Shown here piece after piece: positions 1 through 11,699 of a DNA stretch of 64,000 nucleotides (positions are counted from its first letter, which is position 1; every line of letters begins with the position of its first letter). A program made the translations under genes and the position numbers. Source of the DNA: Pomacea canaliculata (lineage: Eukaryota; Mollusca; Gastropoda; Architaenioglossa; Ampullariidae); the NCBI RefSeq assembly GCF_003073045.1, contig NC_037603.1, positions 17,490,192-17,554,191 of the forward strand. Reading direction: 5' to 3'. The notes under the pieces are model-generated. The model did not search any database. It saw nothing but the letters and a program-made list of their open reading frames with translations, and had not been told where the DNA came from.

Positions 1-3000
1 ATGTTCCTCGTTTTTAGGAGTCTCTTGAGTACCGAGTGCTGACTGCCATGTTCTGTTTTCCTGTCTGCTCCCGGTTGTTTCCTTCTTCATCATCTATCTG
101 TCTCAAACGCCATCTCGTGGCCATCTTGACTCCATCTTTGTTTGGCTTTGCGTTTTTCGTTTGTGGATTCTCTCATCTTCCCTGCAGCTGTTCACTCATT
201 CTGGTCTTGGACCATTTTCTTTGGTCTATTCTACCCGCTGCTTTATATTCTGGGTGTACGTGAGTCCGCAGAGTAAACAGACCTTCTGACCTCCTTGTCT
301 ACTGACTGCCTCACACTCCATTTTCTTTGCTGCCATTGTGTTGATGCCACTTTTGTGAGCCCTGAAAGCTGGATTACTATGTGTGATGTTTAAGTGATCC
401 TTCGTGCAAGGAAGAAAAAAAAAAGGTATCAACAATAAATTAAAATATCTTTTGTAAAAGCAAATGATTATTTTCATTTCGAGAGTTAATGACTGAGCTA
501 ATCAAAATGCTTCTTAATAATTCTTCTCTGATACCTTACTCAAATTTAATTTTAAACTGTAGGCTGCTAGGTACTACTAGAAAAAGTAGCAAGAAATCAG
601 GATGCACTATTCATCAACGATGTCTTTTAATAGTGAAACTGGATGCACCATGATTGTTTACTCAATATTTACTTGTTGTGGATATTTCCCGAAGGAGTTA
701 TAAGAACTACAAGAAAGCAAAATAAAGAAACAAACAAACAAAAGCACTCATGTCCATTCTTTTTATGCAACACCATCGTTGTGTTTTCTTAGAAACCAAA
801 GAGCCATTAAGGAAAGGGTAGACACTGACTTTGCACGTGTTCAAACTCGCAGAAGTCTTTGTTTCCATAGCAACAAATTCCAGCGGATTTTTTTTTTTTA
901 TTTTTTTATTTTTTATTTTTTTTTTTTTTTTTTTTTTTCTTGCTGCTAGTTCTAAATGCATCCTCTGCGCTTTACGAACTAGCGTGAACTGTTTCTTTGC
1001 CCACCTTTTAGTAATTAGGAGCACAAAAGATATGAGAAGAAATTTCTCCTGTTCGCCACTTCCGGTTGAGACCTTGCGAGGCACAAACACTGCATGGACA
1101 CCTTTTCTGCAAGTTGATGAAGTTCACAGTCTGTCCTGAATATTTCGCTCAGAGAGGAAAGCCATCTATTTCCAGAATGTTACTAAACTGATGCAAATGT
1201 GAACATGAACCCTGGTGCAAGAATTTACTCATAAAAACATTTGCTTGACAGCGTCACACAAACACGTGAGTGGCTCATCGTAACTACGGTCAAGCGATCA
1301 AATGAAGTTGGCATAGAAATCTTATACATGGAATATCAAACACTTTGGACAGGCTACAAAGGATCAGGCAGTAACATGGATCGTGTTCTACTGTTGTCCA
1401 CTGTCCTTGATGTGTTCGTTGTAGACTTGCCGAGATGAAGCGAGTGTTTTAACCTCTACACCACCGGACGCCCCAAACTCGAACGAGAATAAGAGTTAAA
1501 AATCAGAGTCAAAGGACAGAGGGCAATAGTTCAAATCTCCACTAAGATGAAATGGAAAAATAACTCTGTCTTCTCTCTAAACCATATTCCGCCATTGTTA
1601 GAGTTGATATCAATATAGATAGGACCCACACACACACACACACAAGAAAAACGTAATGATGTCTCAGCAGTATTATCCTGTATAATCCGTAGCAGTGCAG
1701 TATTTTTATATATTTAATATAAATTGGAGTAGCTTCTCCTTTGTCTTGATGTCATGCAATGGGATTTCTCTGTTAACAGCCACATCTTGATTTTCTAGAT
1801 GAGCAGTTTGGGTGTCCCCATCTCTTGCTGGGAGGTTGCACTTTGGCCTGAGCTCTGAGGGAGGGACAATCTGCATCTCGATGTTGTGACTGAATAAGAT
1901 TCCCTGGCACTTGAGCTGGTACTTGAGCTGGATTATCCGATTAGCATGCACTTAAAGACTAGGTGGTCAAATTCATTTGATAAGCAGTAACCCTCCACTA
2001 TTTTAAGCTTATTGTTCATCTTTAATGTCTGGGGGTCCCTCATATTCTTGTGAACAGCAAGGGGTCATTCGTGTTTAAAAAAAAAAAATCTAGCTTCCTC
2101 ATTAATGAGTGTGAAGGAAGTCTGGGAAGATTATCGCTTTTCATTTCATTTACTGCGGACCTACTAAAAAAATGTTACCTTTGGTGCGATCTCTTGTGTT
2201 TGAGGGTAATTTACAAACAATCCATATTAGTTGGAAAAGAAAAATCGCTAAAAGAAAATGATATATCAGAAATGTAGCTTACAGCGATGTGTATCGGTGT
2301 CTGGTGTATTTGTGTCTGGTGTGTGGCTACCTTTTGATTGCAGCCTGAGGCAGGTAACGGTCACTTGGTGCACTGGTGTTGTCATGATGGAAGCTCTTGT
2401 GTTTGTCTCATTATCACGCACCACTGAATTTTCCGCGAAGAGAATTGTCTGAATTGTTTCAAGAATCTGTGTCTTCTCCTATTTTTAAAGCTGATTTAAT
2501 TCAACGTAAGTTATTTTTAAAGGAGGTATATGTTTATTGTGGAAAAGAAGGAAAATCCTTCGCAATTTGTGTTTTCTACCTTCAAGGAGGTTTGTAAGGA
2601 AACACTGCTGTTTGATATGATATCATCATATGAAAATGTACACAAGACAAGTGTTTATGATTTAACGACAGTTGGTATTGCATACGAAACTAAAATTTCA
2701 AAGCCCTGCCATGCTCTTATGAAAACAAACTGAACTTTTAATTAAAAAATATTAATGTCGAAGTAATAGCTTAATTTTTAGGCTTTGTAACTTTTTACAT
2801 TTGTCAGTCAATTATTGTTGTTATTGTTGTTGTTGTTTGTAGTAGTAAAACATTAAGAAATATTTATTTTTCTGCTAAAATCAATTTTATTTCCTATCAT
2901 GTATTTATTTCCTAGCACGAACTTTTGCGGATGTTCGCTAAGTGCGCTGCGTTTTGAAAACATTTGTATGGGAGTGGACCCGAGGTCTGGGGCCATGTTT

Positions 3001-4450
3001 CTACCGACACCGCCCTCGCCCCTGTTATCGCTGTTTTCCTTGTAACCCAAGCCGCCAGTGTGAAGTGATCTCTCGGTCACATAAAGGTGGGTGGAGGGAC
3101 ATAAATCGGAAGGAAACTTGCCTCCCACCACTGGACTGAGCCCGTCTGTCACTTCACGTGCTACTCTCCGGCGCGCCTTGTGCCTTTGTTCTCGCTCCGC
3201 TCGGCACGGCCGCTGCGCTCTGTTTCACTCCACTGCGCTCGGCTACACTTGAGTAGCTCTGTAAGCCCTCAGTTTGCAGGTCTCGATGAATCCGATTTCG
3301 CGAGCTGGCTTCCGATGCAAGAGCCGATCGATCATAGCGGTGATTGGAACCGAGACTTGCACACCTTCCACACCCTGTCTTCTCCGACATGGTCAACCGT
3401 CCCCTCCTGTCACCATGGTCTGTAATTATGTCAATATGTCAAATACACATAACATGACACATGTAGCATCCATGTGTAAAGCAATCTGGCATATCAGATC
3501 GTACCACATGCGAGGTTAGATCGATCATTCAAAGATACAGGGTATTGCACACCGTTCCAGTTGACCTAAGAAATACAGACCAATAAAGTGAAAGTGTTTG
3601 GAAGATTTTACATCCCTTTCACCAAAAATTCCCTCTAGTTATAAATAAGTTCTGGATTTGTGGATGGAATAGATTGGAGAAGTACCACGACCCTGTCTAA
3701 AGCAGGTGTTCTCACACCAGGTCTACGTGATCCTGTCCAGAGGTGTGTTCTCACGCCAGGTCAGTAATTTCCGCCGCACTACTTCAAAGCTGTGATTCTA
3801 AATTGAACGTAAAACTAATCTTGAAGTCAATGATTCATAGAGCTATTGTGGCGATTTAATGGCTGCTTTTCTTATAGATATGTCGGATTTCCTGTTGGTT
3901 GCGGAGTAAGACGGTGCAACACAACAGTTAACGAAGCGAGCGGTGATGGCAATGACTTGCACTTGGCGACCCCTTCGCGTGCATTTAACGGCGGCACACT
4001 TCAAAGACCAATCTGGATTAAGCTTCTGGCATGTCAGTATTTTAGAGATGCAGCCACCTGTATTGTTTCTGGCCATGTCTTACATCTAGCCCTCGATGTA
4101 CGGCAGGAAACTGCAGTGCTGCAGGCGACGTGCGGCTGTCAGATGCGCGTCACGTGCAGCACGCACCACGCAACACGTGCCAAGGCGTACAGCAACTCAC
4201 GAACAGCTGCTCATGTGGAGACTGTTATGCACGAGAGTGATCGACGACATGGTTCTCATCATATTTTATCTGAATCCACGATGTGGTCACATTATTTGGT
4301 GTAATGTTTGTGTTGTTACATTGTTTGGTGTTAATATACGGGGTATCACGCCTCAACCTTGTGTTTGATGTAATATCCCGGCTGATATATTTCAGCTGCA
4401 GGCTCACCATCGGTGTGATAGAAGAGTATTTATGTAAAATAAGCGCTGTT
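1..4450. other. No supported gene; intergenic sequence
   Basis: I see no exon set, RNA gene or whole mobile element here. The stretch holds a T-rich run near 888-938, a short (CA)n near 1627-1645, a GC-richer patch near 2,970-3,420 that includes a 9-bp inverted repeat (GTGAAGTGA at about 3060, TCACTTCAC at about 3149), and an internally duplicated segment near 3,700-3,765 built on 'gtgttctcac'. One open frame on the minus strand (1,706-1,951, 81 aa) is entered separately as a weak candidate. Confidence 0.5.
1706..1951 (-). other. Unassigned 81-aa open frame
   Basis: This minus-strand frame starts with ATG and ends in TAA. Its product is hydrophilic and of mixed composition, with a segment QIVPPSELRPKCNLPARDGD in the middle and no membrane span. 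Composition is less biased than neighbouring frames, so it could be a small exon, but I do not recognise it and see no partner exon with matching splice phase. It may equally be chance. Confidence 0.15.
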
Positions 4451-4509
4451 ATGGGTGCTCATTGTGCTTAAAATAATATAATAACAAATTTATAATTTTA
4501 AAGCGCATG

Positions 4510-4680
4510 AACTAAGACAAAGATACATGGGCAGAAGTTTTTCTCTTACCATACCCCACTAACATGGAACCAACAACCTCGTCACTCTAATCCTCTTACT
4601 AAGTCCAAACTTGAGACGCATTTTTTTCAGAACAAAGACTTTATTGCGACCCTGTCCTGACCATGAGAGGACATAATGTG
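4510..4680 (+). mobile_element. 3' tail of a CR1/L2-like LINE (decayed fragment)
   Basis: Across two frames the sequence reads like the C-terminus of a CR1/L2-type LINE ORF2: a 'RSFS' start, then 'PLTWN', then 'SKLETHFFQNKDF' and a stop. In that family the end typically runs as '...RSFSYAGPLTWNSLP...FKSALKTHLF'. There is a frame change between 'RSFS' and 'PLTWN', so the piece is dead. Family assignment rests on this short motif only. Confidence 0.4.
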
Positions 4681-4773
4681 TGTCTGTGGTTACCTTGTGA
4701 ATGGTAGGTGTGTCTGTTGTAAACGTGATTTCTGCTACATGCGAGTACGGGTGTGTGGTTGTTAGTGATTCCG

Positions 4774-4870
4774 AATCTGAATGATATTACTTCTATAAAA
4801 CCATCTGAACAACTTATTATGAATCTGAATGTATATTATTTCTATAAAGCCCTCTGAACAACTTATTAGA
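4774..4870 (+). repeat. Two-copy direct tandem duplication (about 50 bp unit)
   Basis: The unit starting 'gaatctgaatg' and ending 'ctgaacaacttatta' occurs twice in a row, at about 4774 and 4822, with a few substitutions and small indels. It follows directly on the LINE tail at 4.5-4.7 kb and may be its duplicated 3' end. Confidence 0.65.
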
Positions 4871-4995
4871 AAAGCTTATTATTATTATATTATTATTGGC
4901 TAGACAGCTTTCTTAGTATCAGACATGGCACAAAAGAGCTCATCAGTGCGCTGTCACTTCTGTTTGTGCTGCCAGATGTTTATGACCTTTTGTCT

Positions 4996-5140
4996 TCACG
5001 CAGGACCGGCAGGAGCTTGTCTTGGAGCATGTAGTTTACCGTACAATAGGAAATCGACAGTAGGTTTGTACACAAACTGAGATTGTACGATGTATACAGC
5101 CATGAAGATGGATGTGAACAGACCTGAGACCAAACCGTAA
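4996..5140 (-). CDS. Last exon of an unidentified membrane protein (partial)
   Basis: On the minus strand a strong acceptor (a T-rich run then TTTCAG, just above 5140) opens a 145-nt exon read in the frame that needs two bases from the previous exon. It encodes 47 residues: YGLVSGLFTSIFMAVYIVQ, which looks like one transmembrane helix, then a polar tail (SQFVYKPTVDFLLYGKLHAP, followed by RQAPAGPA) and a TGA at 4996-4998. I do not recognise the family. No upstream exon could be assigned with confidence; a GTAAGT donor on the minus strand near 7,870 has a compatible phase but its coding side is unconvincing. The terminal exon itself is fairly persuasive because acceptor, frame and stop agree. 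Confidence 0.4.
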
Positions 5141-5169
5141 CTGAAACAAAAAAAATCACACACATTCAT

Positions 5170-8100
5170 ATCTGATCAACAAACCAGTCAAACCAGTACA
5201 CAGTTTATAGTCGAACGTCACAGGAAATAATATTGACATTATAATTATGTAAACCAGAAAAAAAAACCGTCCTGCTGTTTTACTATAGTGGAGTGGAAAA
5301 GGTTTTCAAAGACTGAAGAGCTCTGCAGAACGTGGTATACACCCAAACACGCTTAATATTCTCATTTATAAATCCAGGAATACATACTAACATACCAAAC
5401 GCTTGTTTAAACACATGCTACAGAAAGACTATGCACGATATCACACACACAAACACACGTTCAAGCATATGATACAGCTAAACAGCAGACAGCACACAAA
5501 GGGAGATAAGCCTGCACTCACTTTAATGACTTTGTGTTCTCCCTTGAAAATGACTTCCTGTGGCGATCAATGATCAAAGCTGGTTACATCAGCAGTTTCA
5601 CCGCCGATGCCTTTAGTCACGGAAGTTAATCGTTTCTACACGTCTCAGCGTAATTGCAAAAGCACACACACACACTCACACTCTCACACACACACACACG
5701 CGCGCGCACCAGCGCCAGTCGTCTTCCCCTGAATGTTCCTCACTCAAGTATGGGGCTAAAACAGGTGAGTAATGGCTGGGTTGTGAGGTGTACAGGCTAC
5801 AACCATCTTGCTGACCATGCACAGTCATCAGAAACTAGTACAGGCGGCACTCGCACAGTTCTGTACATAGCCTCACAATCACTCTTCATCTCTTCCAATC
5901 ATTGGAATGGTGTGATTGAAGACAGGAGGCAAAAAGGAGCAGAAGAAGAAGAAACAGCAGAAATGGAAGATGATAATAATGACGACAAAGACAACAGTGA
6001 AGATGGATGGTGATGCCTAAGGTCCACACCACGTACGAACACAAAATCACACGTACAGAAATATGCGAATTCTTTTTCACAAAGAAATACAGAGGACAAC
6101 ACGTGAGCTGTGTATTTGCGCGTGCATCCGTTACTGAGTAAGATTGAAGAGGCTGAATTTGGGGACAGAGAAAAAGAGTGACAAAAACAATTTTGTTGTG
6201 AGATTGAAATAAGAGTGCACTTGAATTAAATTAAAGCTGCTTCAGGAGACTTTGAAAGAGCGAAAACTGCTTCAAAATGTTGCCGTGCACTGGCTCTTTT
6301 TGGTATTTCCAACCACTCTGTCTTTTTTTGGTACCAGGACCCTCCTTGAGGTAGAATTCCTCCACAGTAAAATTGACGTAATCCGATCTGAAGACTTACT
6401 TACAACAAACTGATTGGTTCCTTATTTCTCCCCACAGGTCTCGGCCAAAAGATGCCAGAAACGGATGTAACTGACCTTTCTTGTTCCCTGTGAACACAGT
6501 TCATGTGTCTGTTAACGATGGAGTTTGGAGTCTGGAACTAACATCTACCACAACACCCGCACCCTACCGCCCCTCACCCTGCACTTTTCCTTCCATTGCT
6601 GCTTTTTTTGTCTGTGCAGCCTGTCATCTAAATGATCGTCACATTGTTCTATCAAAGTATTTTGAGCAGAATACTAACCTTTTTTCTGGAGTATGATTTT
6701 CATTTTTATTGAGTTTTATTCTCATCGCTCATTTTGAAGCCTACAACATTCTTGCCAAGCTATGTTGCAATGATCTGTGCAACAAGCAACGGGGGTTCCG
6801 CCTAGAATATTCTTGGCCATCAACACATACACCCGGTTAGCATCATACCGGGTATATGTATAAGCTGTCTAAAGGCCATACTCAGCATGCGACAAAAGCT
6901 GTCCAGACATCTCTGTTCAACTCAGTATGATACGATGGAGTAAGAAAGATAATACGATGGAGTCCCAAGAAAGAAAGTGAGAAATAGAGGAATGTGATTT
7001 CGACAGAAACCAACGTAAATTATTGTCGACAACCACGTTACATAATATGAGCAGAAAAACACACTACTATACCAGAAGGAAGGTCTATAACCGCCATTAG
7101 TTTTGGTGTCTAAATCAGCTTTTTTTATGACCCAAAATATGGAGGATACTAAAACAGTTTCTGTTTTCTAGACACCAAACAGACACACCTTTTCCTCTAG
7201 GATGTATACAGGTGTCCTCTATAATAAGGTAAACAGCAGAGTTACAGGCAGCGAACACAAACGATCCACACCTAACTAATTAACTGCCTCCTGAGTGAGG
7301 GATGCTGAGAGAAGGTGTCAAACCTTGCCTGCTCTAGGGGCGAGAGTTGGTGTTGATTGATTAGCTTCGCCGGAAATCATCGTCAGGGTCCGACTTGCGT
7401 CCGTGCCAGTCACAACACAACACTCATCGTGGTACAGCCAGCACGGAACGAAGACATCGATACAGATTTTGAAATAGTTCTGTAAGAAATATACATTAAT
7501 GCAGAATAGACATATCTGCCAATACAATTTTCATTTAATACATCCTAGAGCGAAGCCATTAGGCACTAACAGTGAGAACAAGTTTGTGAGGCCAGTCCTC
7601 GTAAATTAAAAGATAATTATTGTTGGTACTTTGAACGACAGTTGGTACAGTACTTAACTGATGTCACTGTGGTTGGTGTAGTTCATAACTGATGTCACTG
7701 GTGTAGTATTTGGTTCGTGTCACGATGATTTGGAGATGATGATGATGGATGATGATTGATGATTGATTGATGAGGATGATGAGGAGGAGAAGAAGGAGGA
7801 GAAGGAGGAGGAGATTTATTAACAGATCACCTTATAGATCACAAAGGCGGGCTCATCACATCGCTTTACTTACCTATGGAAGGAGTGCTCATCAGTCGTC
7901 TGTCCAATCTTGCAGACCACATGGCGCTGACACAAGCTGTCGCTTTGAAGACAACTAACTCTCTGCTTCAAAAGCGTGTTGGGTGGCCTAGTGTACTGGG
8001 ATCAAGGTGCGGCAGTCTCTTGAATCAGCTCCCATTACTTTTCTTTCTCCACCAACTCACCCCAACATTTTTGTCGGAGGTAAGGAATTAAGCTAGTATT

Positions 8101-8710
8101 CTTCTTCCTTTTTTCCATTTCGTTTGACAAAAAACAACAAACAAACAAGGAACATAATTGCGAACCGATTGAATTTTCACCATTAGCCACAATGTGACCG
8201 TCTGTTGCGAGAACAGAAACCAGGTCTGCCTGCAGAAAATGACAACAAGTGAGTCTAGTTAAAAGGCTAGTCTGAGTTAAATGTCAAACTGAAAACTTCG
8301 AAGATGTTCAGAGAACAGAGTCCTGTCCTCACCACCGTACAAGCGCATAGTCCTAACCCTTGGAATAAGGGTTATTTGTGTGTGTGTTTGTGTGTGTGTG
8401 TTTCTCTTTAATAACGTCCCCAAGAAAAAGAAAGCCTGCTTGCAAAAGGAAGATCGGTGCAGTAGACTGAGATACAAAAGCATCGGCAGGTCGCAGGCCA
8501 ATGATGGAAATGAGTGAAGTGTGCTCACTGGCAAGAGCGCCATTGAAGGAGGAAAGTGCGGCTTACTTTGGTGCTGCTCTGTGATTTGCTCGTCATGGGT
8601 GGGTCGTGATGCCATTAGAAGAGTAGGTCTACCCACAACTCTCCAGACAGACCCTCTCCATGGCTACGAGAGGCGTGTTGGTGTTGTCAAGTCCGGAAAA
8701 CTTTGGTTTC
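5170..8710. other. No supported gene; intergenic or intronic
   Basis: Short CA-rich stretches (about 5663-5705), a purine-rich GAAGAA run (about 5940-5990), and a GATGATGA/GAGGA low-complexity run (about 7735-7815) are seen. If the membrane-protein exon at 5.0 kb belongs to a longer gene, part of this could be its introns. Confidence 0.4.
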
Positions 8711-8712
8711 AT

Positions 8713-8927
<215 letters not shown>

Positions 8928-8929
8928 AT

Positions 8930-10230
8930 ATGCTGATCTGCCCGTGTGTGTGAACACACGTATGTCGATCTGCTGATCAGAGCTGTGACCTGAGATACAT
9001 GTCTCTTCAAGAGTATCGATCTTTCTGTTCCCGTTCTTGACCTTCTCATCTTTCTTCTTGTTTTTCTTACTTCACTCCCCAAGAACAACAGAAACCCTGA
9101 GGTGTTTCTCGATGTCAGAAGAAATAATACCAGGAATTCACAAAAAAGACACTGATCCTGAGTGGCTGTTGACTTCACGGTTGTAATAAAATTTATTATT
9201 CTGCAAATTAAATTGACAGAGTTTTTAAAAATTAGATTGTATAAATAAGATGTTTACTATGACGAGGGGAGAAGAGGAAGTAGGAAATATTTCTTTTTTC
9301 ATCTAGAGCAACTTTATGGCACAAATAATTGTAAACATGAACACTTGTCAGTGTCAATGGCAGGTTCATTTCAACTATAGTTTCTAGGGTTACACAGATA
9401 GTAATCAGCTGTAAGCGGAAATACCCAAAAACTGTTCCTCCATTCATTGAAGTTACATTGCAAACATTTTCATTGAATTATCTACCGAACACTTTCACTG
9501 AAGTGACATTGATAACACATTCATCCCGAGCCACATGCGCCTGTCAACAACTTTTGTTTCACTGTTCAACCGATATATTTTATTATAATCTGAATATTGT
9601 ACTCTTTGTAAATAGTACATTTAGCGTTATTATCTGTCATCTATTAATGTTACACTGGATTATTTCAGTTATATAAATATATACAGTCGATTAAGCAGTT
9701 GTATATATTATACATATACACTTATAATTGTATAAATGTTATGAGTGTATATATATACTTTTTATTTTACAGAACTGCTACAGACGAACAAGACACGAAC
9801 TACCCGGTGCTTCAGTGGGGCACTAATGATGGCTTCATACCAGTGAATGGAGAAGATAGTGGAAGTAACTTTAGATGAAAGAAACGGGGAAACCGTTATG
9901 TCACCTAGACTTATACATCAAGCTCTAGTCAGTGTATCACAGAAAGGATGGAGCACTTCTGTGGAGTCTGTCACCATACACGTGGATACGAACAGAGTTA
10001 CATTCAGAAGGAATTTCCAAGTACAGGTCTCGTTTTATGCACGTGAAATATTCACAGACAGCGTTTAGAGCATCAGCAGGCAGTGTTCACATCAGATATC
10101 GGAGTTTTTGTGAATGTTGTCTGTGTCATCTAGGTATCTGAGTCCTTTAAAAGTGAGTGATATTTCTCAGGTTCTTCTCTCACAACTGTCCACGGACTAG
10201 GGAATCTCTTCCAGCTGTTGTATTGCTCTT
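8930..10230. other. No supported gene; AT-rich intergenic sequence
   Basis: Nothing gene-like is supported. The segment at about 9,660-9,775 is very AT-rich with TATA steps. It lies downstream of the CARD gene on the minus strand and may include its 3' UTR. Confidence 0.4.
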
Positions 10231-10233
10231 GTC

Positions 10234-11666
10234 TCAGCTGTCCACGGACCAGGGAATCTGGTTCAACTGCGCCAGGCGGTAGCGCCCTATATTGGGGTCA
10301 GGCGCGGGGTCATACATGTCGCTGGCGCGGGCGCCGATGTCCTTCAGTCGTTTGTTGATGTCGTCGATGGCGTATTGCTTGCGGCGGACCTTCTGCTGAT
10401 CACGTGCGTTCTGTTCCAGCAGCTGCTTGATGGCCATCTCCTCCTGCCTCAGCACCTTCATGGCCTGCTCATTGTCCTGTAGCTGGGCAGTGAACACCTG
10501 TGGACAGACGTGTCCGTCAGCTCGTGCAGGGCTCGCGACGATACTGATAATGAGCAATACATTCTTTCTGACTTTCTACTGACAGTGAATGTGATAGGTG
10601 AGACATTCTGTGACAGGCTTACCAGACAATACCCGACATATGCTCACCAGACATGCTCATCTGACATTCGATACCCGGACACGTGCTCACCTGGCCGAGA
10701 CCGTACAGCGTCGACGGAATGTCTTCTTTTCGAGACACCACGTGCGTCTGCGCGCGCGGAGCCCTGGGTGCCCAGGTGTAAGCAGCATCGTCAGTCACGG
10801 CGTAGGGGGCGCTGGTCAGCGGATGCGATAAGAGAGTTCTGGGTACGACTGCCCCGCGTGGCGCCACGTCACGCTCTTCTCTCTGACGTAGGAGTTGACC
10901 CAGTGACACCACTGCCTTGTGACCTCGGACAGGAGAGTGCACGGTGCGTGTTGGGCGGGTGAGTCCCATATCGTCTGTAAACGAAGAACCTGAGTAGCTG
11001 GCAGTTCCAGGTCGGAGGTCAGCGACAGGAATGGCTTCAGTGTCCAGAATGAGATCGGCGAGGTACCGATGTCCTGTTTCTCTCAGGACGCCGATGAACT
11101 TGCGCAGTGAGTGAAGTCCCTGGTAGTCCATGCTTTCTAGCAGAAGTGGCACCTGCTTATACCCGGGGTATACCTACAATTACAAAACTTTATCAAATAT
11201 GATTTGAACACAGTTAGCTTCCTTCTGATCCCTCTTAGGCTAGTACAACATCGCCCTCTAAAGTTAATACTGCATAGCAAGGCAGTAGAGACTAAACTTT
11301 GTAATAATCTGTAATACTCCAGCTGCAAGTTTGTTTTCTTGTTTGTTCTGAGATGCTAGAGCAAAGTTCTTATTGGGGAAAAAAATGTAGATGCGTTTTG
11401 TTTTATCTGTTAATGACCTATCTTTTACTGTTTTGGAAAACTGTGGTTTTTGTTGGATTTTACTGTCGATACTGACTGAGGTGAGACATGGTGAGCAAGA
11501 AGAGACGGGCAATTACATTCAGACTCACTAGAATCTTGCGCCGAATAACATCAGTTATAAGTCCATTGGAGTGCAGTTTGTCCAGCACTGTTTTGGACAA
11601 GATAAGATGGCGTTTCAAGAAGTCCTCGTTTTTCTTCAAAATTTCTCGCACGATGCTTGCCTCCAT
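10234..11666 (-). CDS. CARD-domain protein with C-terminal coiled-coil-like region
   Basis: Three exons join in phase 0 on the minus strand: 11666-11529, 11173-10691 and 10497-10234, giving 294 aa. Exon 1 and the start of exon 2 make a full-length CARD: MEASIVREILKKNEDFLKRH, SKTVLDKLHSNGLITDVIRR, then QVPLLLESMDYQGLHSLRKF and VLRETGHRYLADLI, matching the six-helix pattern of caspase-2/CRADD-type CARDs including the 'LRETG' motif near the end. Residues about 95-207 are a low-complexity Ser/Arg/Pro-rich linker. The last exon (87 aa) is charged and probably helical (FTAQLQDNEQAMKVLRQEEM ... VRRKQYAIDDINKRLKDIGA). CARDs pair with other CARDs in apoptosis and innate immunity, so an adaptor role is inferred. 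The ATG at 11664-11666 follows an acceptor-like CCGACAG, so a 5' UTR exon is probable. It is not a caspase: no protease domain follows. Confidence 0.75.
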
Positions 11667-11699
11667 CTGTGTTGCCAGAGATCCAGTGGACCTGTCGGA

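Noticed and set aside
707-1139. 127-aa and 102-aa overlapping frames with poly-Lys or poly-Phe
   Set aside because: They are translations of the poly(T) run near 890-940, with no splice or family support.
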